Source: Balaenoptera acutorostrata (Eukaryota > Chordata > Mammalia > Artiodactyla > Balaenopteridae). Taken from it: 64,000 nt of DNA. The DNA lies in assembly GCF_949987535.1 (NCBI RefSeq), contig NC_080074.1:30155478-30219477 (forward strand). Reading direction: 5' to 3'. Below are positions 1 through 10,944 of the stretch, one piece after another (position 1 is the first letter of the stretch; each line of letters starts with the position of its first letter). A program made the position numbers and the translations under genes. The notes below the pieces were generated by a model. The model ran no database searches. It worked only from the letters and a program-made list of their open reading frames with translations, and was not told where the DNA came from.

Positions 1-275
1 GGATTTCACATACAACATGATCAATGTAATTAACACTGCTGTACGTTATATATGAAAGTTGCTAAGAGAATAAATCCTGAGTTTTCACCACAAGAAAGCA
101 AAGTTTTTTCTATTTTTAAAATTTTATACCTAAATGAGATGATGGATATTCACTAAGCTGATTGTGATCATCACTTCATAATGCATGTAAACCTAATAAT
201 TATGCTGTATGCCTTAAACTTATCCAGTGCTGTATGTCAGTAGCATCTCAATAAAACTGGAAGAAAAAAAAAAAA
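1..275 (+). mobile_element. Old L1 3' end (3' UTR and poly-A)
   Basis: The stretch resembles the 3' UTR of an old mammalian L1 in sense orientation: the run through 'tatgaaagttgctaagagaa' and 'ctcaataaaactggaag' closely parallels the end of another L1 in this window (40900-41090), and it finishes in an A-rich tail at about 262-275. The 5' part lies outside the window. It codes for nothing here. Divergence between the two copies suggests an old, immobile fossil. Confidence 0.7.
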
Positions 276-890
276 GGAATTGTATCTCTAGTGAAAATAT
301 CAATTCAAATTCATTCTTAATCATTTTCATATTTTACTCCTTTCCAGTAGTAAGAATTGTTAGCCCTCAAGACAGTGATAGAAATATGTTTGTTGATTAG
401 ATAAGTGCCAGAAAAGAAAGCATGCTCTTTGAAATGGGATATGGGGCACATAGCTTTCAAAAAGGTAGACAGCAAAAGTAGGACTATATATAGAAAAGCG
501 TACCTTCTTCAGGCAAGAAAACAGTTTACACTGGGCAACCAGTGAGAGCCAGGCATTTCTGGGGGACACACATTAATGCTTTGATTGACGGATTGAGCAG
601 TTAAACAATAAACTAAGTGGGACTGGACAACAACTTAATTGGAAAGTTGTAGAACACCAGAAGGAAACTTCTTAGTGTATAACCCCCCACCTGACCTTTG
701 CTGTATTGCAGTTTAATTGTTATTACTTCCCAATGTATTATGATACAGCTGGAAGAGTTGATGGTGTAGCTCACTGATATTCTAAAAATCCTTTCCATTA
801 TTTTTGGAATTCAACATTCAATGCAATTTGCTTATTTAGGAAATTTGGATCTACTAAAATTATAAGCCTAAATTTAAAAAAATCAAGAAC
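276..890. other. Unassigned AT-rich sequence
   Basis: No repeat family or gene is recognised. Open frames at 360-569 and 613-798 on the minus strand are short, have no recognisable motif, and fit chance expectation in AT-rich DNA. Confidence 0.5.
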
Positions 891-1075
891 GGGACTTTCC
901 TGGTGGTCCAGTGGGTAAGACTCCGTGCTCCATCCCTGGTCGGGGACTAGATCCCACATGCATGCTGCAGCTAAGAGTTCACATGCTGCAACTAAGAAGT
1001 CTGCATGTCACAACTAAGAAGTCCACATGCTGCAATTTAAGATCCTGCATGCCACAACTAAGACCTGGCACAGCC

Positions 1076-1100
<25 letters not shown>
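891..1100 (+). mobile_element. CHR-type SINE, older variant, with target duplication
   Basis: tRNA-derived retroposon of the cetartiodactyl CHR group. The head 'gggactttcctggtggtcca' is tRNA-like. The body holds three or four imperfect copies of a 'catgctgcaactaagaag' unit, the variable internal repeat of older CHR copies, followed by 'ggcacagcc' and a long A tail (about 1077-1100). The target sequence AAATCAAGAAC flanks it on both sides (880-890 and 1101-1111), which marks L1-driven insertion. It is more diverged and shorter than the GC-rich copies elsewhere in the window. Confidence 0.88.
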
Positions 1101-1106
<6 letters not shown>

Positions 1107-1111
1107 AGAAC

Positions 1112-1709
1112 AACAGCTATCAATTGTTGTTATCCTGAAACCTTATCCATTCTTCCTTATATCCCATTTTATGCACTCTCAGCTCTAGTTTAGCACAGAT
1201 TTATCCTGACTTAGGTCTTCCAACATTTATCTGGAGCAGGGACTTGTTAAATTCTGTGGTTTCAAGGAAGATCATCAGAGACAAACAAAATAAGGCTTAA
1301 TATGGAGATATGAACATACTAATAATTATGTTTATAGATTTAATGTCCTACTTCTATTCCATTTTAGGAAGAATTCTTCTGAAACAACAGGTAATTGTGT
1401 AGGATGAAGCAAATATGGATTAAAATGATTTTATCATTTTAATGATTTTCTGAAGATATGTTGCCCACAGATAATAGACTGTTCAAAAAAGTTTAAAATT
1501 TATTCTCTTGAAAGTTCACTGTTATATTTACAATTTGATTCTTACCTGAAGGGATATATTCCATATTATTTTGTATTTCTTCTCTCTCTACTGTGAATTC
1601 AAGATGGATAATTCACCTTATTTCATAGTAGACCTCTCAATTTCTCCTCATCCATATGTGATAGATAGTATAAAATATAAGGTCACTTTATATTTTGCTA
1701 TTCATGAAG
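1112..1709. other. Unassigned AT-rich sequence
   Basis: I see no gene, RNA or recognised repeat. The open frame at 1571-1798 runs into the MIR-like stretch that follows and has no protein signature. Confidence 0.45.
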
Positions 1710-1880
1710 TCAGGAAACCTGAGTTGTGGTCTAGCTTTATATCAGAGAGGTTAGTCTCTTTTGCTCTGAAAGGCAATGCCCTCATCTCTAAAATATGACA
1801 AATTATATCAGCTCTGTCTGCTCCATAGTGAGGTTATGAATACCAAGTGATTTTGAAAGAGCTTTAAACAGTGTAAGGCC
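1710..1880 (+). mobile_element. MIR SINE fragment
   Basis: The order of blocks matches the MIR core in sense orientation: a 'gaaacctgagttgtggtcta' segment, a 'ctcatctctaaaatatgac' segment corresponding to the usual 'ctcatctgtaaaatggg', then 'gaggttatgaataccaagtg' and 'aaagagctttaaacagtg'. MIR is an ancient tRNA-derived SINE shared by mammals. The copy is heavily decayed. Confidence 0.6.
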
Positions 1881-1949
1881 ATCTGTAAACAGAAGATGTG
1901 CTCAACTCCAAAGTGGAATAATAGTAAATATACCATACAAGGTCATTTT

Positions 1950-2700
1950 TATTCATTCATGTAGTCAATAATTCAACCTCTTTTTTTCCTTACTAAACAA
2001 ATAATAAGTATCTCCTGTATGCCAGGGATTATTCTATGTGCTAGAGATGAAGAGATTAAAGGACAGAGTTTATCCTCAGGCAATCAAAGTCTATCTAGGT
2101 TGGGAGACAGAAATGTAAGCAGCTAATTAAAATACAAAGTCAGGGCTTCCCTGGTGGCGCAGTGGTTGAGGGTCCGCCTGCTAATGCAGGGGTCACGGGT
2201 TCGAGCCCCGGTCTGGGAGGATCCCGCGTGCCGCGGAGCAGCTGGGCCCGTGAGCCACAACTACTGAGCCTGCACGTCTGGAGCCTGTGCTCCGCAACAA
2301 GAGAGGCCGCGACAGTGAGAGGCCCGTGCACCGCGATGAAGAGTGGCCCCTGCTCGCCGCAACTGGAGAGAGCCCTCGCACAGAAGCGAAGACCCAACAC
2401 AGCCAAAAATAAATAAATTTAAAAAAAAAATACAAAGTCATAATGGCCATAATAGACATAATAACCAAATGCTGAAGAAATAGAAGAGTCTAATAACTCT
2501 GTGCAAGAGAAAGGCTTCATAGCAAAGGCAATAAGAGGTGAGTTTTGGTAGTTTATTGTAATCAGAAGTTTGATTTAGGGTAAGACAATAGGGGTGAAGG
2601 TCAATATTTAAGTTGAGTTCTGGGGATGGAAGGCTTGGTAGACTATTATTTGCACTGAGGTTTTGCATGAAGAATTTGCACCTTAGACAAGATTGCTACA
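1950..2700 (-). mobile_element. L2 3' end, antisense, split by a SINE
   Basis: The segment 'gtatctcctgtatgccaggg' followed by 'attctatgtgctagagatg' is the reverse complement of the L2 3' end, which normally carries 'tgcctggcacatagtaggtg'. The continuation through 'agtttatcctcaggcaatca' fits the same family. A CHR SINE at 2143-2427 interrupts it, and the sequence after the SINE may be more of the same L2. The right-hand limit is uncertain. Confidence 0.55.
2143..2427 (+). mobile_element. CHR SINE (cetacean long form), full length
   Basis: Starts with GGGCTTCCCTGGTGGCGCAG and carries a tRNA-like A box (TGGCGCAGTGG) and B box (GGTTCGAGCCC), the internal RNA polymerase III promoter elements of this family. 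The GC-rich body reaches the 'cgaagacccaacacagcc' end and an AAATAAATAAA tail. The target duplication AAATACAAAGTCA is present on both sides (2130-2142 and 2428-2440), intact, which implies a fairly recent insertion. Open frames across it on both strands are GC-driven shadows, not genes. Confidence 0.95.
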
Positions 2701-3000
2701 CAGGCTCTAAGCTGGGTAAACCAGCAACAGTCATCAATAACAGGCCTCTGAATGGTTCAGAGTAATGAATTCAATCACATAATTTTATGCTTTTAGAAGA
2801 TGACTGACATCCAGCCTCACTGTAGAGAGCATAGGAACCAACAATCTAGGGCTACCGGAATATACATGTATATGCCGTCTTCAAGAGGGATTTTCATGCT
2901 AAATTGCAAAGTCTTATGAAAATTTCAACCCAATCTGAGAGGAACTGATAGGGAGGCATGGAGGTAAGGTATGCATATACAACTTCCTGAATGATGAAAG

Positions 3001-3563
3001 TGAAAGGATTTAGACCATGCTATCTGAAATAGACTTCTTTGACAAGTTGATTATTTTGAACTGAAGGTGCTGGAGAAACAGCAAATGCATAAAGGGCTCT
3101 CTGACCTCCCCCTTTCTATCTAAAAGCAGGTTATAAATTTTCCCATGAGAAAGACGCCCTTTCTGTGCTAGGAAGAGAAGAACATTCCTATCACCAGAGA
3201 CTGGGAGTTGACACCAGAATGAACCTGTGTGAGCAAACTTGCTAAAATAACACTTATCATCCATTAGTACCAACCCCCCCGACACAATATATTTCCTGGT
3301 CACTGTCCCACAAATTACCACCCCTCTTTCGAGACCTTTTGTCTTGTAACATCCCTGCAATTTACTGTTGTGTAAAAATATGTACAAACATTGGCCCTAA
3401 CAACTTTTTTGGATCTTTATTTTCCCTCTGAAGACCCCTGTGTGCACATTAAATAATTAAATAAAATGTGTATTTTTTCTCCTATTAATTTGTCTTACGT
3501 CAGTTGGATTCTTAGGCCCACCGTAGAACCTAAGAAGATAGAAGGAAGTTTTCCTCCCTTACA
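3001..3563 (+). mobile_element. Solo LTR of an endogenous retrovirus (family 1)
   Basis: It shares its layout with the LTRs at 9523-10035 and 11751-12305: a 'ttgattattttgaactgaag' motif near the start, a conserved 3' end of the form 'attcttaggcccacc...gaaggaagttttcctcc', and a closing ACA. An AATAAA-type signal ('aaataattaaataaaatgtg') sits about 100 bases before the end. No gag, pol or env flanks it, so it is a solo LTR left by recombination. No clear target duplication was found, and the start is set by alignment to the sister copies. Confidence 0.7.
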
Positions 3564-4870
3564 GAGGGGAATGAAATAGTCTACAGACTTCTTTAAGTCG
3601 TTTGGTTGACTCCAGAAGTGCTTTGCAGCTTACTCCTTCTTCCAGACATAGACCAAATGGGAAAATAGTTGTTGTTGTTGTTGTTGTTGTTTCTGAGATA
3701 TTAGCATTTTTGGACTCAACTGCTAACATTTTCATTAAATTTGAGAAATCTTAACCAGGAAAACTGATCTGAGCATTAATATTTGATAAAGATCTTGGAT
3801 TTTACCTTATAGGCAATGAGGATATTTTTAGAAAAAAATATGACAGTTAAATTAGTTTTTGCAAATAACTATTCTGAGTGCATCAAGGTCAACAGATAGA
3901 AAAGAGGATGGGGCTGCAGTCGACAGGTGAAAGGGAGAACAGTTAAGAATAATATACTGACTTAGAAGTAAGATCATCCATGGGGGGGTTGGTGGTAGTA
4001 AAACAATCATAATGAAAAAGGACTGTTCTTAGAAATACTTCTAAAGTAATATTGACAGTATATGATAAGACCGGTGTGGAGAGGAATGAGGAGGAGCTAA
4101 AACTTCTGGTTTTGGAAACTGTGTAATTAACTGTACCATTAACTAAAATATGTCGTATAAGTGGGATGGGTATGGAAGGGAAGATAATGAGTGAAATTTG
4201 GATATGTTCATCTTCAAGGTATTTGTGGGATATCCAAGGATAGATGTCAACATGACAGTTATAAATATGATTCAGGTGCTCAAGAGGAAGATCTAGACTT
4301 AAATAAATATGTGAAATCCTCAACCTGGTTCAAGTCATAGAAGAAGACAAAATGTTTTTTAAAGGATTTTAATTTAAAAGATGGCAACATTAATAGCTAG
4401 CCTGAAGATGAGACACCAACAAAGGATTCTGAGGAAGAAAGTCACAGAGTAAAGGAAAGTAGTACAATAATTAATGAAAAGAGAGTTTTAAGAAAAAGAA
4501 GAGGGAAAGTGGGTGCAGACAAGAGAACCAAATGCTTCAGTGATATGGGTAGATGAGAAAACTGAAGGACACTGTTAACCTTAATATAGTATTCTGGCAT
4601 ATGGTTGAAGAAAAATTCAAGTTTTTATGGGTTAAGTAATAAATAGATGTTGAGGAAGAACACAGAAAATGTACTTCCATGTTTCAGAAGGTTCGTCTAA
4701 AAATATAATAGAATAAAAAATATAGTAGCTTGAAAAGGAGTTGGTGTAAAGGGAAAGGGATTTTTGTAACTGGTTTATCAATTATGAGTTGATTTTGTTT
4801 TATGGAGGGAGGTATATTGTTAATAAAAGAGGATATCAGGACTGGATTCTGGATCCAGTTTTTCTATTGT
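3564..4870. other. Unassigned sequence with a short GTT microsatellite
   Basis: A (GTT)n tract lies at 3668-3691. The rest is A-rich DNA without a recognised repeat or gene. The minus-strand open frame at 3943-4323 (126 codons) has no domain-like pattern and no splice context that I can support. Confidence 0.45.
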
Positions 4871-4879
4871 CAAGGAGAC

Positions 4880-5060
4880 AGTGTATAATAATGGTTAAGG
4901 GTGTCATTTTGGAGTTAGGCATCTTGTGTTCAAATATTACTTAACCAGTCGGCACCTCAATTCATTTACATATAAAGTTAAAGGAAGTGATTATTCCTAT
5001 CTCACTTGTTTGTTACATCTGGCACATAATAAATACTCAATGTGTGTTAATTATTTTATT
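4880..5060 (+). mobile_element. MIR SINE fragment
   Basis: Sense MIR: 'tggttaagggtgtcattttg', then 'ttcaaatattacttaaccag', 'cacctcaattcatttacata' and the closing 'ctggcacataataaatactc' follow the order of the MIR consensus from its tRNA-like head to its LINE-like tail. It is old and diverged. Confidence 0.7.
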
Positions 5061-6243
5061 ATGAGATTATTATTGCATATTTCTTTCTATATAAGCATAG
5101 AGTATTTTTTAAGCAAATGTATATATATTTATTAGCTAAGAATTTGGCTCCAAATCAATTCCTGATTAAGATTTTATGCCAATGCAAATGTTGTTCTCTC
5201 CCTACATGAGAGGATTACTTTTTCCAGGATAAGTGGAACCTGTTAGGGCATGGAGTTGTCAATCAGGACTTTAACTCCAGAGTAAGTTTTATTCATGTTC
5301 ATACCAAAATATCACTAGAGATCAAGATCTTTTCTCAATGTTAAAGACATGCTCTGAGTGTAGGGTACTAGTATTCAATAAATACAACTGTTCTTTTAGT
5401 TTGAGGTTCCTGTATTTGCTGAAATACCTAGCTCAGCAAATTTGCCCAAATACCTAGTTCCCTGGATATATTTTAATTTTAAATGGCAAAAGCACACTAG
5501 ATGCTCAATTAAGAAAGAAAAGAAAATGAATAAAGATGGCCAGAATCTCAACATCCTTAATTAGGTGCTCAGAGAGTATAGCATAGTAGTTAATCATGGG
5601 GGTTATGGAATCAAACTTATTAGCTCCGACTTGGCTCTAAACATGCATGGAAACTGAGTATGATAATAAGAGAGCTGAGTAATAGATTTTTTCCTCTATA
5701 GGTTTAAGGAATCTGATCCATAGCCCCTTCCCCAGAGGCCCACCCTGATCCTACTTGACAACTTTTTAAAGACAAGTATATAATTTCAATTTGGAAAAGA
5801 CACCAGACATGTTTTACCATGTCAGTTGAAGGCAAGGTAAAACATAGATGATAAGGTGATCTAGAAAAGACTGACTTCAAGTAACAGAGAGAAGATATAG
5901 AAAATGGAGAAGAACACAGAGGGAATGAAGCACTGATAACCAAAAGAGGAGTTTGGACAATCTAAGCTGAAGGTAAAAAGGTAAAAAATAGAGATTAAAA
6001 TAGGAAAAATATGATATTGACGGAATAATCCTGGAGAAAGAAGGAGACTCCCACTATAGCTAAGAGAAGAAGGAGTGTTGATGAAAAGATGTGTCTTGAA
6101 AAAGTAGAGGGACTATAGACCTAATCTTCCCATGGCCTCAGACTCTGTGAAAATGTGCGGGAAACTTATCTAATCAGAGTGAGAGGGCTTGAGGAGATTT
6201 ATAAGTATCTGCAACAAACCATGGAAAATCCAAGGGTTAGGGT
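5061..6243. other. Mostly unassigned; one MIR-like head
   Basis: A short stretch at about 5575-5645 ('tatagcatagtagttaatca' then 'ggaatcaaacttattagctc') looks like the head of another MIR in sense orientation. The remainder is A-rich DNA with no recognised feature. Confidence 0.45.
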
Positions 6244-6765
6244 TGTCAGGGAGGAAAAATAATTTTTCCTCTACCCTTCTAGGTTCTTGGCTGAGAACAA
6301 CCTGTAATCAAAGACTGATTAACAGGAGAAAAACAAAACAGAAGTTTAATAACTTATATACCTCCTGTATACATGGGAGATACCCAGGAAAACTAACTCT
6401 TGGAAATGGCCCAAGCCATCACCTTAAATACTATCTCCAGCTAAAGACAAAAGAAATATGTTGGGGGTGGGGAGAGTCAGTTATGGGAGGTTATCAGGCA
6501 AAGCACAGTAAACAAGGATATGGTTGTCATGTAGATTTAAGTCCATGCCTTCTTTGTTGATAAGTCTAGAGATTGCCTTCCTCCTCTTTTTGGCACAGAG
6601 AGGAGACACCCTTACAAATAGTGATTTTCCTTATACATGTAAATGTCTCCTACAAAAAGTAACATGTTCCGTTTTCATGACTGCTCTTTTTAAAAAATAT
6701 CCAGTTCAAAATAGTCCTTATGCCAAAGAGGCATATTTTGGGGAGGCATATTCTACTCCCCTTCA
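6244..6765 (-). mobile_element. Solo LTR of an endogenous retrovirus (family 1), inverted
   Basis: Read on the minus strand it starts TGAAGGGGAG, contains 'cctccccaaaatatgcctc' and ends 'gggtagaggaaaaattattt' plus 'cctccctgaca'. It therefore belongs to the same LTR family as 11751-12305, whose start has 'ccaccccaaaatgtctcttt' and whose end has 'gggtagaggaaattttcttc'. It has TG...CA termini but no convincing target duplication. No internal retroviral genes are next to it. Open frames inside (6189-6560 and 6524-6787) are chance frames in LTR sequence. Confidence 0.78.
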
Positions 6766-7355
6766 GGAATCAACATTTCCAATTTAGTTTAAGAACAGAA
6801 CACTCTCAAATAGGATTTATCAGGCTAATCAGAAATTAAACAGAATGACTCCCTATGCATAGCAATTTTTTGAGAGAAATGGTCCATCTTGCTAAAGCAT
6901 CTTTCTTTTTGGTTTGGTACACAAGAGACAAATTAAAAGCTTCCTCTGACACTTCTGACTATTCAATATCTGTGCTAGTAATATAAACTAAATAAAAATA
7001 AGGAAATGCTGTTTTGTGTTCCACAGTCATGTAACACCAATTGAAATATCTATCACTCTAAAATATTTGAAGTCTATTGTAAAAATTGTTAGAAATTTAT
7101 AACAGTTTTCTTTTCCTGGTGAAATCAACAAGCTCAAGAAATGTACCTTTTGAAGTGAGTTTATGTTAAATTAATTTTATTTGGTTTAGCACATAAGCAG
7201 ATGTGCTATCTATTGGGAGACTTTGGTTCTTCCTATAAAAGAGGTAATACAAAAAAGTAAAGAGTGCACACTCTTTGGTGTTGGGATATTTGGGTTCCAG
7301 ACTCAACTCCAGGTGATGCCTAAATGTTCCATAAAGATTTTAATATCTACCCTAC
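6766..7355. other. Unassigned sequence
   Basis: AT-rich DNA. A short segment near 7258-7315 ('ttgggatatttgggttccag') may be a MIR remnant. Nothing else is recognised. Confidence 0.4.
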
Positions 7356-7988
7356 TGTAAGCAGATAGGGTAGGGAGTCCCCAGAGGAAAAGAACGAAGC
7401 ATAGCTTTTTGACATAAGATAAGCCATTTTAAGTCTAAGCCATTTTGTGATCTAAGCCTGGTCACAATGCTTGCCTTTGAACAGGTCTCAGCAATAACAT
7501 CTTAAAGGAACAGAAGAACAGACAACTGTTATCAGGCAAGAGAAGTAACAATAGCAAAGATGATGAATCAGTTGTAAAGACTCCCAGTTCTGTTAACAGA
7601 ATTATTTAACTTAAAGCACTTTCTTGAGCTGTTTTGCAGAATTTAAACCCCCTCAAGCACTAAACCACCAGATCAACTGGAACTTAAAGGATGATGATGT
7701 TGACTTTTTCTGATAGTTGAGACTTCAATCACCTAAAGCTTGGACTCCGTCAACCTTTGATCCAATTCTCTGCTGAATTCTTCTCTGCCCAAGCCCCTTT
7801 AGGAATATACATGTACCCTTAGCTTAAAATTTCCCCAATTTTGCTGTTTGGGTAGACTGCTTTGGGAAAGATCCCCTGTGTTCTCCTACTTGCTGCAAGT
7901 AATAAATTCTTCCTCCTCCTGCTCTTTGGCTTGGTTGTGCCTTTTGGCTTGACACCCACCAAGAGGCAAACCCTGTTTTTCGGTAATG
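7356..7988 (+). mobile_element. Solo LTR of an endogenous retrovirus (family 2)
   Basis: Begins TGTAAGCAGA and runs to about 'gtttttcggtaatg'. It has LTR architecture: a long U3-like part, an AATAAA polyadenylation signal ('gcaagtaataaattcttcct', about 7898-7915) and a T/C-rich R-U5 with 'ctttggcttggttgtgcctt'. Flanks CTAC (left) and CTAA (right) may be a decayed 4-bp target duplication. It has no retroviral coding region. Opposite-strand open frames at 7819-8100 and 7862-8131 lie within it and are not genes. The family name is not known to me. Confidence 0.65.
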
Positions 7989-8210
7989 CTAACTCCCCAC
8001 AAGATATGATAAACTTTATAATTGAGTCAAGAATTCCGATGAGCACTCTAATGATCAGGAAGTTAGAAAGTCCATTGGGGTATGACAGCAGCGGTGACAA
8101 TTCTGAAGGACATGAGCCAATTTCAACCTAAGCCAGAACTTGAAGGAAATAAAATGTAAGGACCAATTTTCTGTCACTTTGCAAATCTCTTATGCCTAAG
8201 CCCTCTGTTT

Positions 8211-8237
8211 CTTGTTCATAGAGTCTCTATGAACAAG
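8211..8237. repeat. Perfect 13-bp inverted repeat with 1-base loop
   Basis: CTTGTTCATAGAG is followed by a single T and then its exact reverse complement CTCTATGAACAAG. The motif AGAGTCTCT also occurs twice in direct orientation here (8220-8228 and 8236-8244). A near-perfect palindrome could form a cruciform or short hairpin, but no function is shown. Confidence 0.85.
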
Positions 8238-8385
8238 AGTCTCTAGCTTGTAGGCATTGATATATTCATGTATAATCATGGCTGCTTTCCTTCTGTACAG
8301 TATGTCTGCTTTGAGATGTATTCTTGGGAATGAATCCTTAATGTTTTATGAGATGTGAAATAGTTCAAAATAGTAATAGTAAAAC

Positions 8386-9315
8386 TGAGCAGGACCCTGT
8401 GAGGCTCCGGGGCATGAAAGTCTTTCTATGCTCCCCATTTCTTGTTTATAGGGAATAGGCTTCAATCTCCATAACCTTCTCTGAGTTCCAAAGGGCAGGT
8501 TCAAACCGTTGCTAATCAGGGAAGGGAGGGGATGCAGAGACAGTGGGAGGAGCAGTCAAGAAATAATAGTGCAGCCTTGGGGCAGGGTCCTGGTGCCGCC
8601 TCAAGAGATACACATAACAATATCTTTGGGCTCTTCTGTAGAACTAAAACCCCCAACAAATGGAAGATGTTTACTACTTGATGAAGCATTCTTCATTCCA
8701 GAGAGAAGGTCACAGTTTGATAACCTTGAGAACCACAGACGCTCATCAGGAGACCACCTAAGGCCAGATTAAAGGAATACAGGCCCTGCACACACACTGA
8801 TCCTTATCAGCAAACCTGCCCTTGAACCATTGCTATAAAATTCCTCATTAAATCCCCCCCAGGTTGGGACACATGGTTTTGTTTTGTTTTTTTTAATTGG
8901 AGTATACTTGCTTTACAATATTGCATGAGTTTATACTGTGCAGCAAAGTGAATCAGCTGTACGTATACATTTATCCCCTCTTTTTTGGATTTCCTTCTCA
9001 TTTAGGTCACCACATAGCTTTGAGTAGAGTTCCCTGTGCTATACAGTAGGTTCTCACTAGTTATCTATTTTATACATAGTATCAATAGTGTATATATGTC
9101 AATCCCAATTTCCCAATTCATCCCATCCCCCATTTCCCCCTTGGTATCCATACGTTTATTCTCTATGTCTGGGACACGCAGTTTTGAGGGCAGGAACACA
9201 TGTGTCTCCCTTTGCCTGGCAAAGCAATAAAGCTATTCTTTTCTACTTTACCCAAAACTCTGTCTCTGAGATTTGATTCGGCACCGGTGCACAGAGGCCA
9301 AGTTTTCAGCTGACA
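8386..9315 (+). mobile_element. Solo LTR (family 3), split by an L1 fragment
   Basis: LTR-like unit starting TGAGCAGGACCCTGTGAGGC. It continues through 'ataaaattcctcattaaatc' (8835-8854), is interrupted by an antisense L1 piece (8882-9170), and resumes with 'gcaataaagctattctttt' (polyadenylation signal AATAAA at about 9225) and 'gatttgattcggcaccggtg'. Removing the L1 and one target copy restores a continuous LTR. The exact 3' end is uncertain, and no internal retroviral genes are nearby. The plus-strand frame at 8509-8772 is a chance frame. Confidence 0.7.
8882..9170 (-). mobile_element. 5'-truncated L1 inserted in an LTR
   Basis: Antisense L1 3' end: poly-T on the left (8881-8895), 'ttggagtatacttgctttac' and 'tgtgcagcaaagtgaatcag' match the L1 3' UTR seen also at 50060-50130. 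The target duplication is GGGACACATGGTTTTG (8866-8881) against GGGACACGCAGTTTTG (9171-9186), 13 of 16 bases identical. The insertion is younger than the LTR it splits. Confidence 0.88.
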
Positions 9316-9522
9316 AGAATTTTCAATTTAAGCCTGTCTTCACTAAGGAGTGATTAACTCAAAAATCAAGTTTATTTATGTCCATACATGTACTGAAAAC
9401 ATATGCAGAGTAAAATGACTTAGAAAAAGTAAATAAGCCAAAATATTGGCAAGTGCTGTGATTCATGGGTTTTAATTTTCTTATTTATGCCTTTCTACGT
9501 TTTCCAGATTTTCTGTAAGTAT

Positions 9523-10035
9523 CGTAGGAGTTGAGAACAGGCCTCCAGAAGATGTGCCATTTGGGCATGTGGATTATCTTGAGCTGAAGGCAATGGAGGT
9601 CCTGTCGGCTCAAGAGAAAATACTGCCCCCCACTCCCCTGGCTACCTAGAAGAATTTAAATGGGGAATTTTTCTCAGAAAAAGAATTACTACTGGAGATA
9701 AATTTTATCTAAGTGTCCCCATCTATATGGCAGGGCAAATATCTAACTACCAAACATCTTCACTTCTTCTTGTCCTGTGAATGACCCTCCTGTCCTTGGA
9801 AGCCCCAGGCCCCTATACCATTCCTTAGCTCAGGATGGCATATATACCTCATTTTACCTTTCTGTCTTTAAACCTCTCATATAAGTGGGGTTTCTGACTT
9901 GCTCATGCATGTGGGGTTTCTGTACATACGTCATTAAATTTGATTTTCTGCTGTTAATCTGTCTATGTCAATTTAATTCTTAGACCAGCCAGAGGAATTC
10001 TGAAGGGTAGAGGAAACTTTTCTTCCTTCCTGGCA
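9523..10035 (+). mobile_element. Solo LTR (family 1) with 4-bp target duplication
   Basis: Related to the LTRs at 3001-3563, 6244-6765 and 11751-12305. It shares 'cttgagctgaaggcaatgga' near the start and the 3' block 'caatttaattcttagaccag' and 'gaagggtagaggaaactttt', and ends in CA. GTAT lies directly outside both ends (9519-9522 and 10036-10039). A 4-bp duplication is usual for gammaretrovirus-like (class I) elements. The first base appears mutated (CG instead of TG). No retroviral genes adjoin it. Confidence 0.82.
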
Positions 10036-10367
10036 GTATCACTTTTACCAGTAGTAAAGACATGTGCTAGACTGGAACCTGATTGCAGCAGAAAAAAGTC
10101 TGGGTGTTTCTGTTGGAATGTTTTGATAAGTTGGTAGGCCAAAAAAGGCTGCTGAAAGTTTATTTCTTCTCCATTCCTGATTTTGGAAAGATAAATTTTA
10201 TAAAGTTCAAGATAGGAAAATTCTTTCAAGTATGGATAAAAATTATTTCTTTATAAGCAGATAATAAAAAATTTGGGTGACTAGTAAACAAGTTTCTGCT
10301 TCTATGATTTTATTTAAAATATAGTTTTGCTTTTAGGAAATCTAATATTAGTATATTCATATGGTGA

Positions 10368-10944
10368 TGTTAGGGAACCATTGACCGAAACCTCCTGCCT
10401 TGGCTAGGCACAATGATAACCACTTGCCTGAGTTGTCTCACAACAGTAAGTCCTGATAAAGAACACCGTGCTGCTGCCGAAACTAACTGGGAAGATTCAG
10501 GAAGGGCTGAAAGGAGGGAGGACATGCCAGTCCATAGTATGTCTTGTAATGCTAAGCTGGAAGAATTTGGGAGGGGCCAAAAGGAAGAGGGAGGAGATGA
10601 TATGTCCTGCCAACCTCCCAGAAACCCTCCCGCTGGAATCCATCTTGGCTGAGAGATGCACACGCCACCACAGAGGACCCTGGGTCAGACGAAATATGGG
10701 CCAAGCCAGATGATTGGCCACAGACAACCTGGAAACTAACCCCATTACCATAAACCTGAGATTATGACCCACGTGGCAGAGCAGTGCTCCTGGGTTCCCT
10801 TACCCTGCTGCTGTCTGCCTGGGCACCCCTTCCCAGTAAAGTCTTTTGCTTTGTCTGTACGTGTGTCTCCTCGGACAATTCATTTCTGAGTGTTAGACAA
10901 GAGCCCAATCTCAGGCCCTGGAAGGGGTCCCACTTCCTGCAACA
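10368..10944 (+). mobile_element. Solo LTR (family 4, class I-like)
   Basis: Starts TGTTAGGGAACCATTGACCG and ends CACTTCCTGCAACA, a classic LTR frame. It is GC-richer than its surroundings and has 'cccagtaaagtcttttgctt' as a likely polyadenylation region near 10835. Flanks GTGA (10364-10367) and GTAA (10945-10948) differ by one base and could be the 4-bp target duplication. The open frames at 10370-10663, 10413-10652, 10468-10713 and 10497-10772 are all inside this LTR and overlap on both strands, so I do not call them genes. Confidence 0.82.

Noticed and set aside
961..1075. Regularly spaced repeats resembling a CRISPR array
   Set aside because: The 'catgctgcaactaagaag' units are the internal variable repeat of an old CHR SINE, with no unique spacers; this is vertebrate DNA.
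2140..2468. Overlapping 84-91-codon open frames on both strands
   Set aside because: They lie in the CHR SINE; GC-rich SINE sequence is poor in stop codons in several frames. The same is seen at 44872-45114, 54315-54677 and 62277-62722.
7819..8131. Opposite 93- and 89-codon frames
   Set aside because: They overlap each other on opposite strands inside or next to a solo LTR and show no retroviral or host protein motif.
10370..10772. Four overlapping open frames of 79-97 codons
   Set aside because: All are in the LTR 10368-10944; mutual overlap on both strands and lack of motifs argue against coding.
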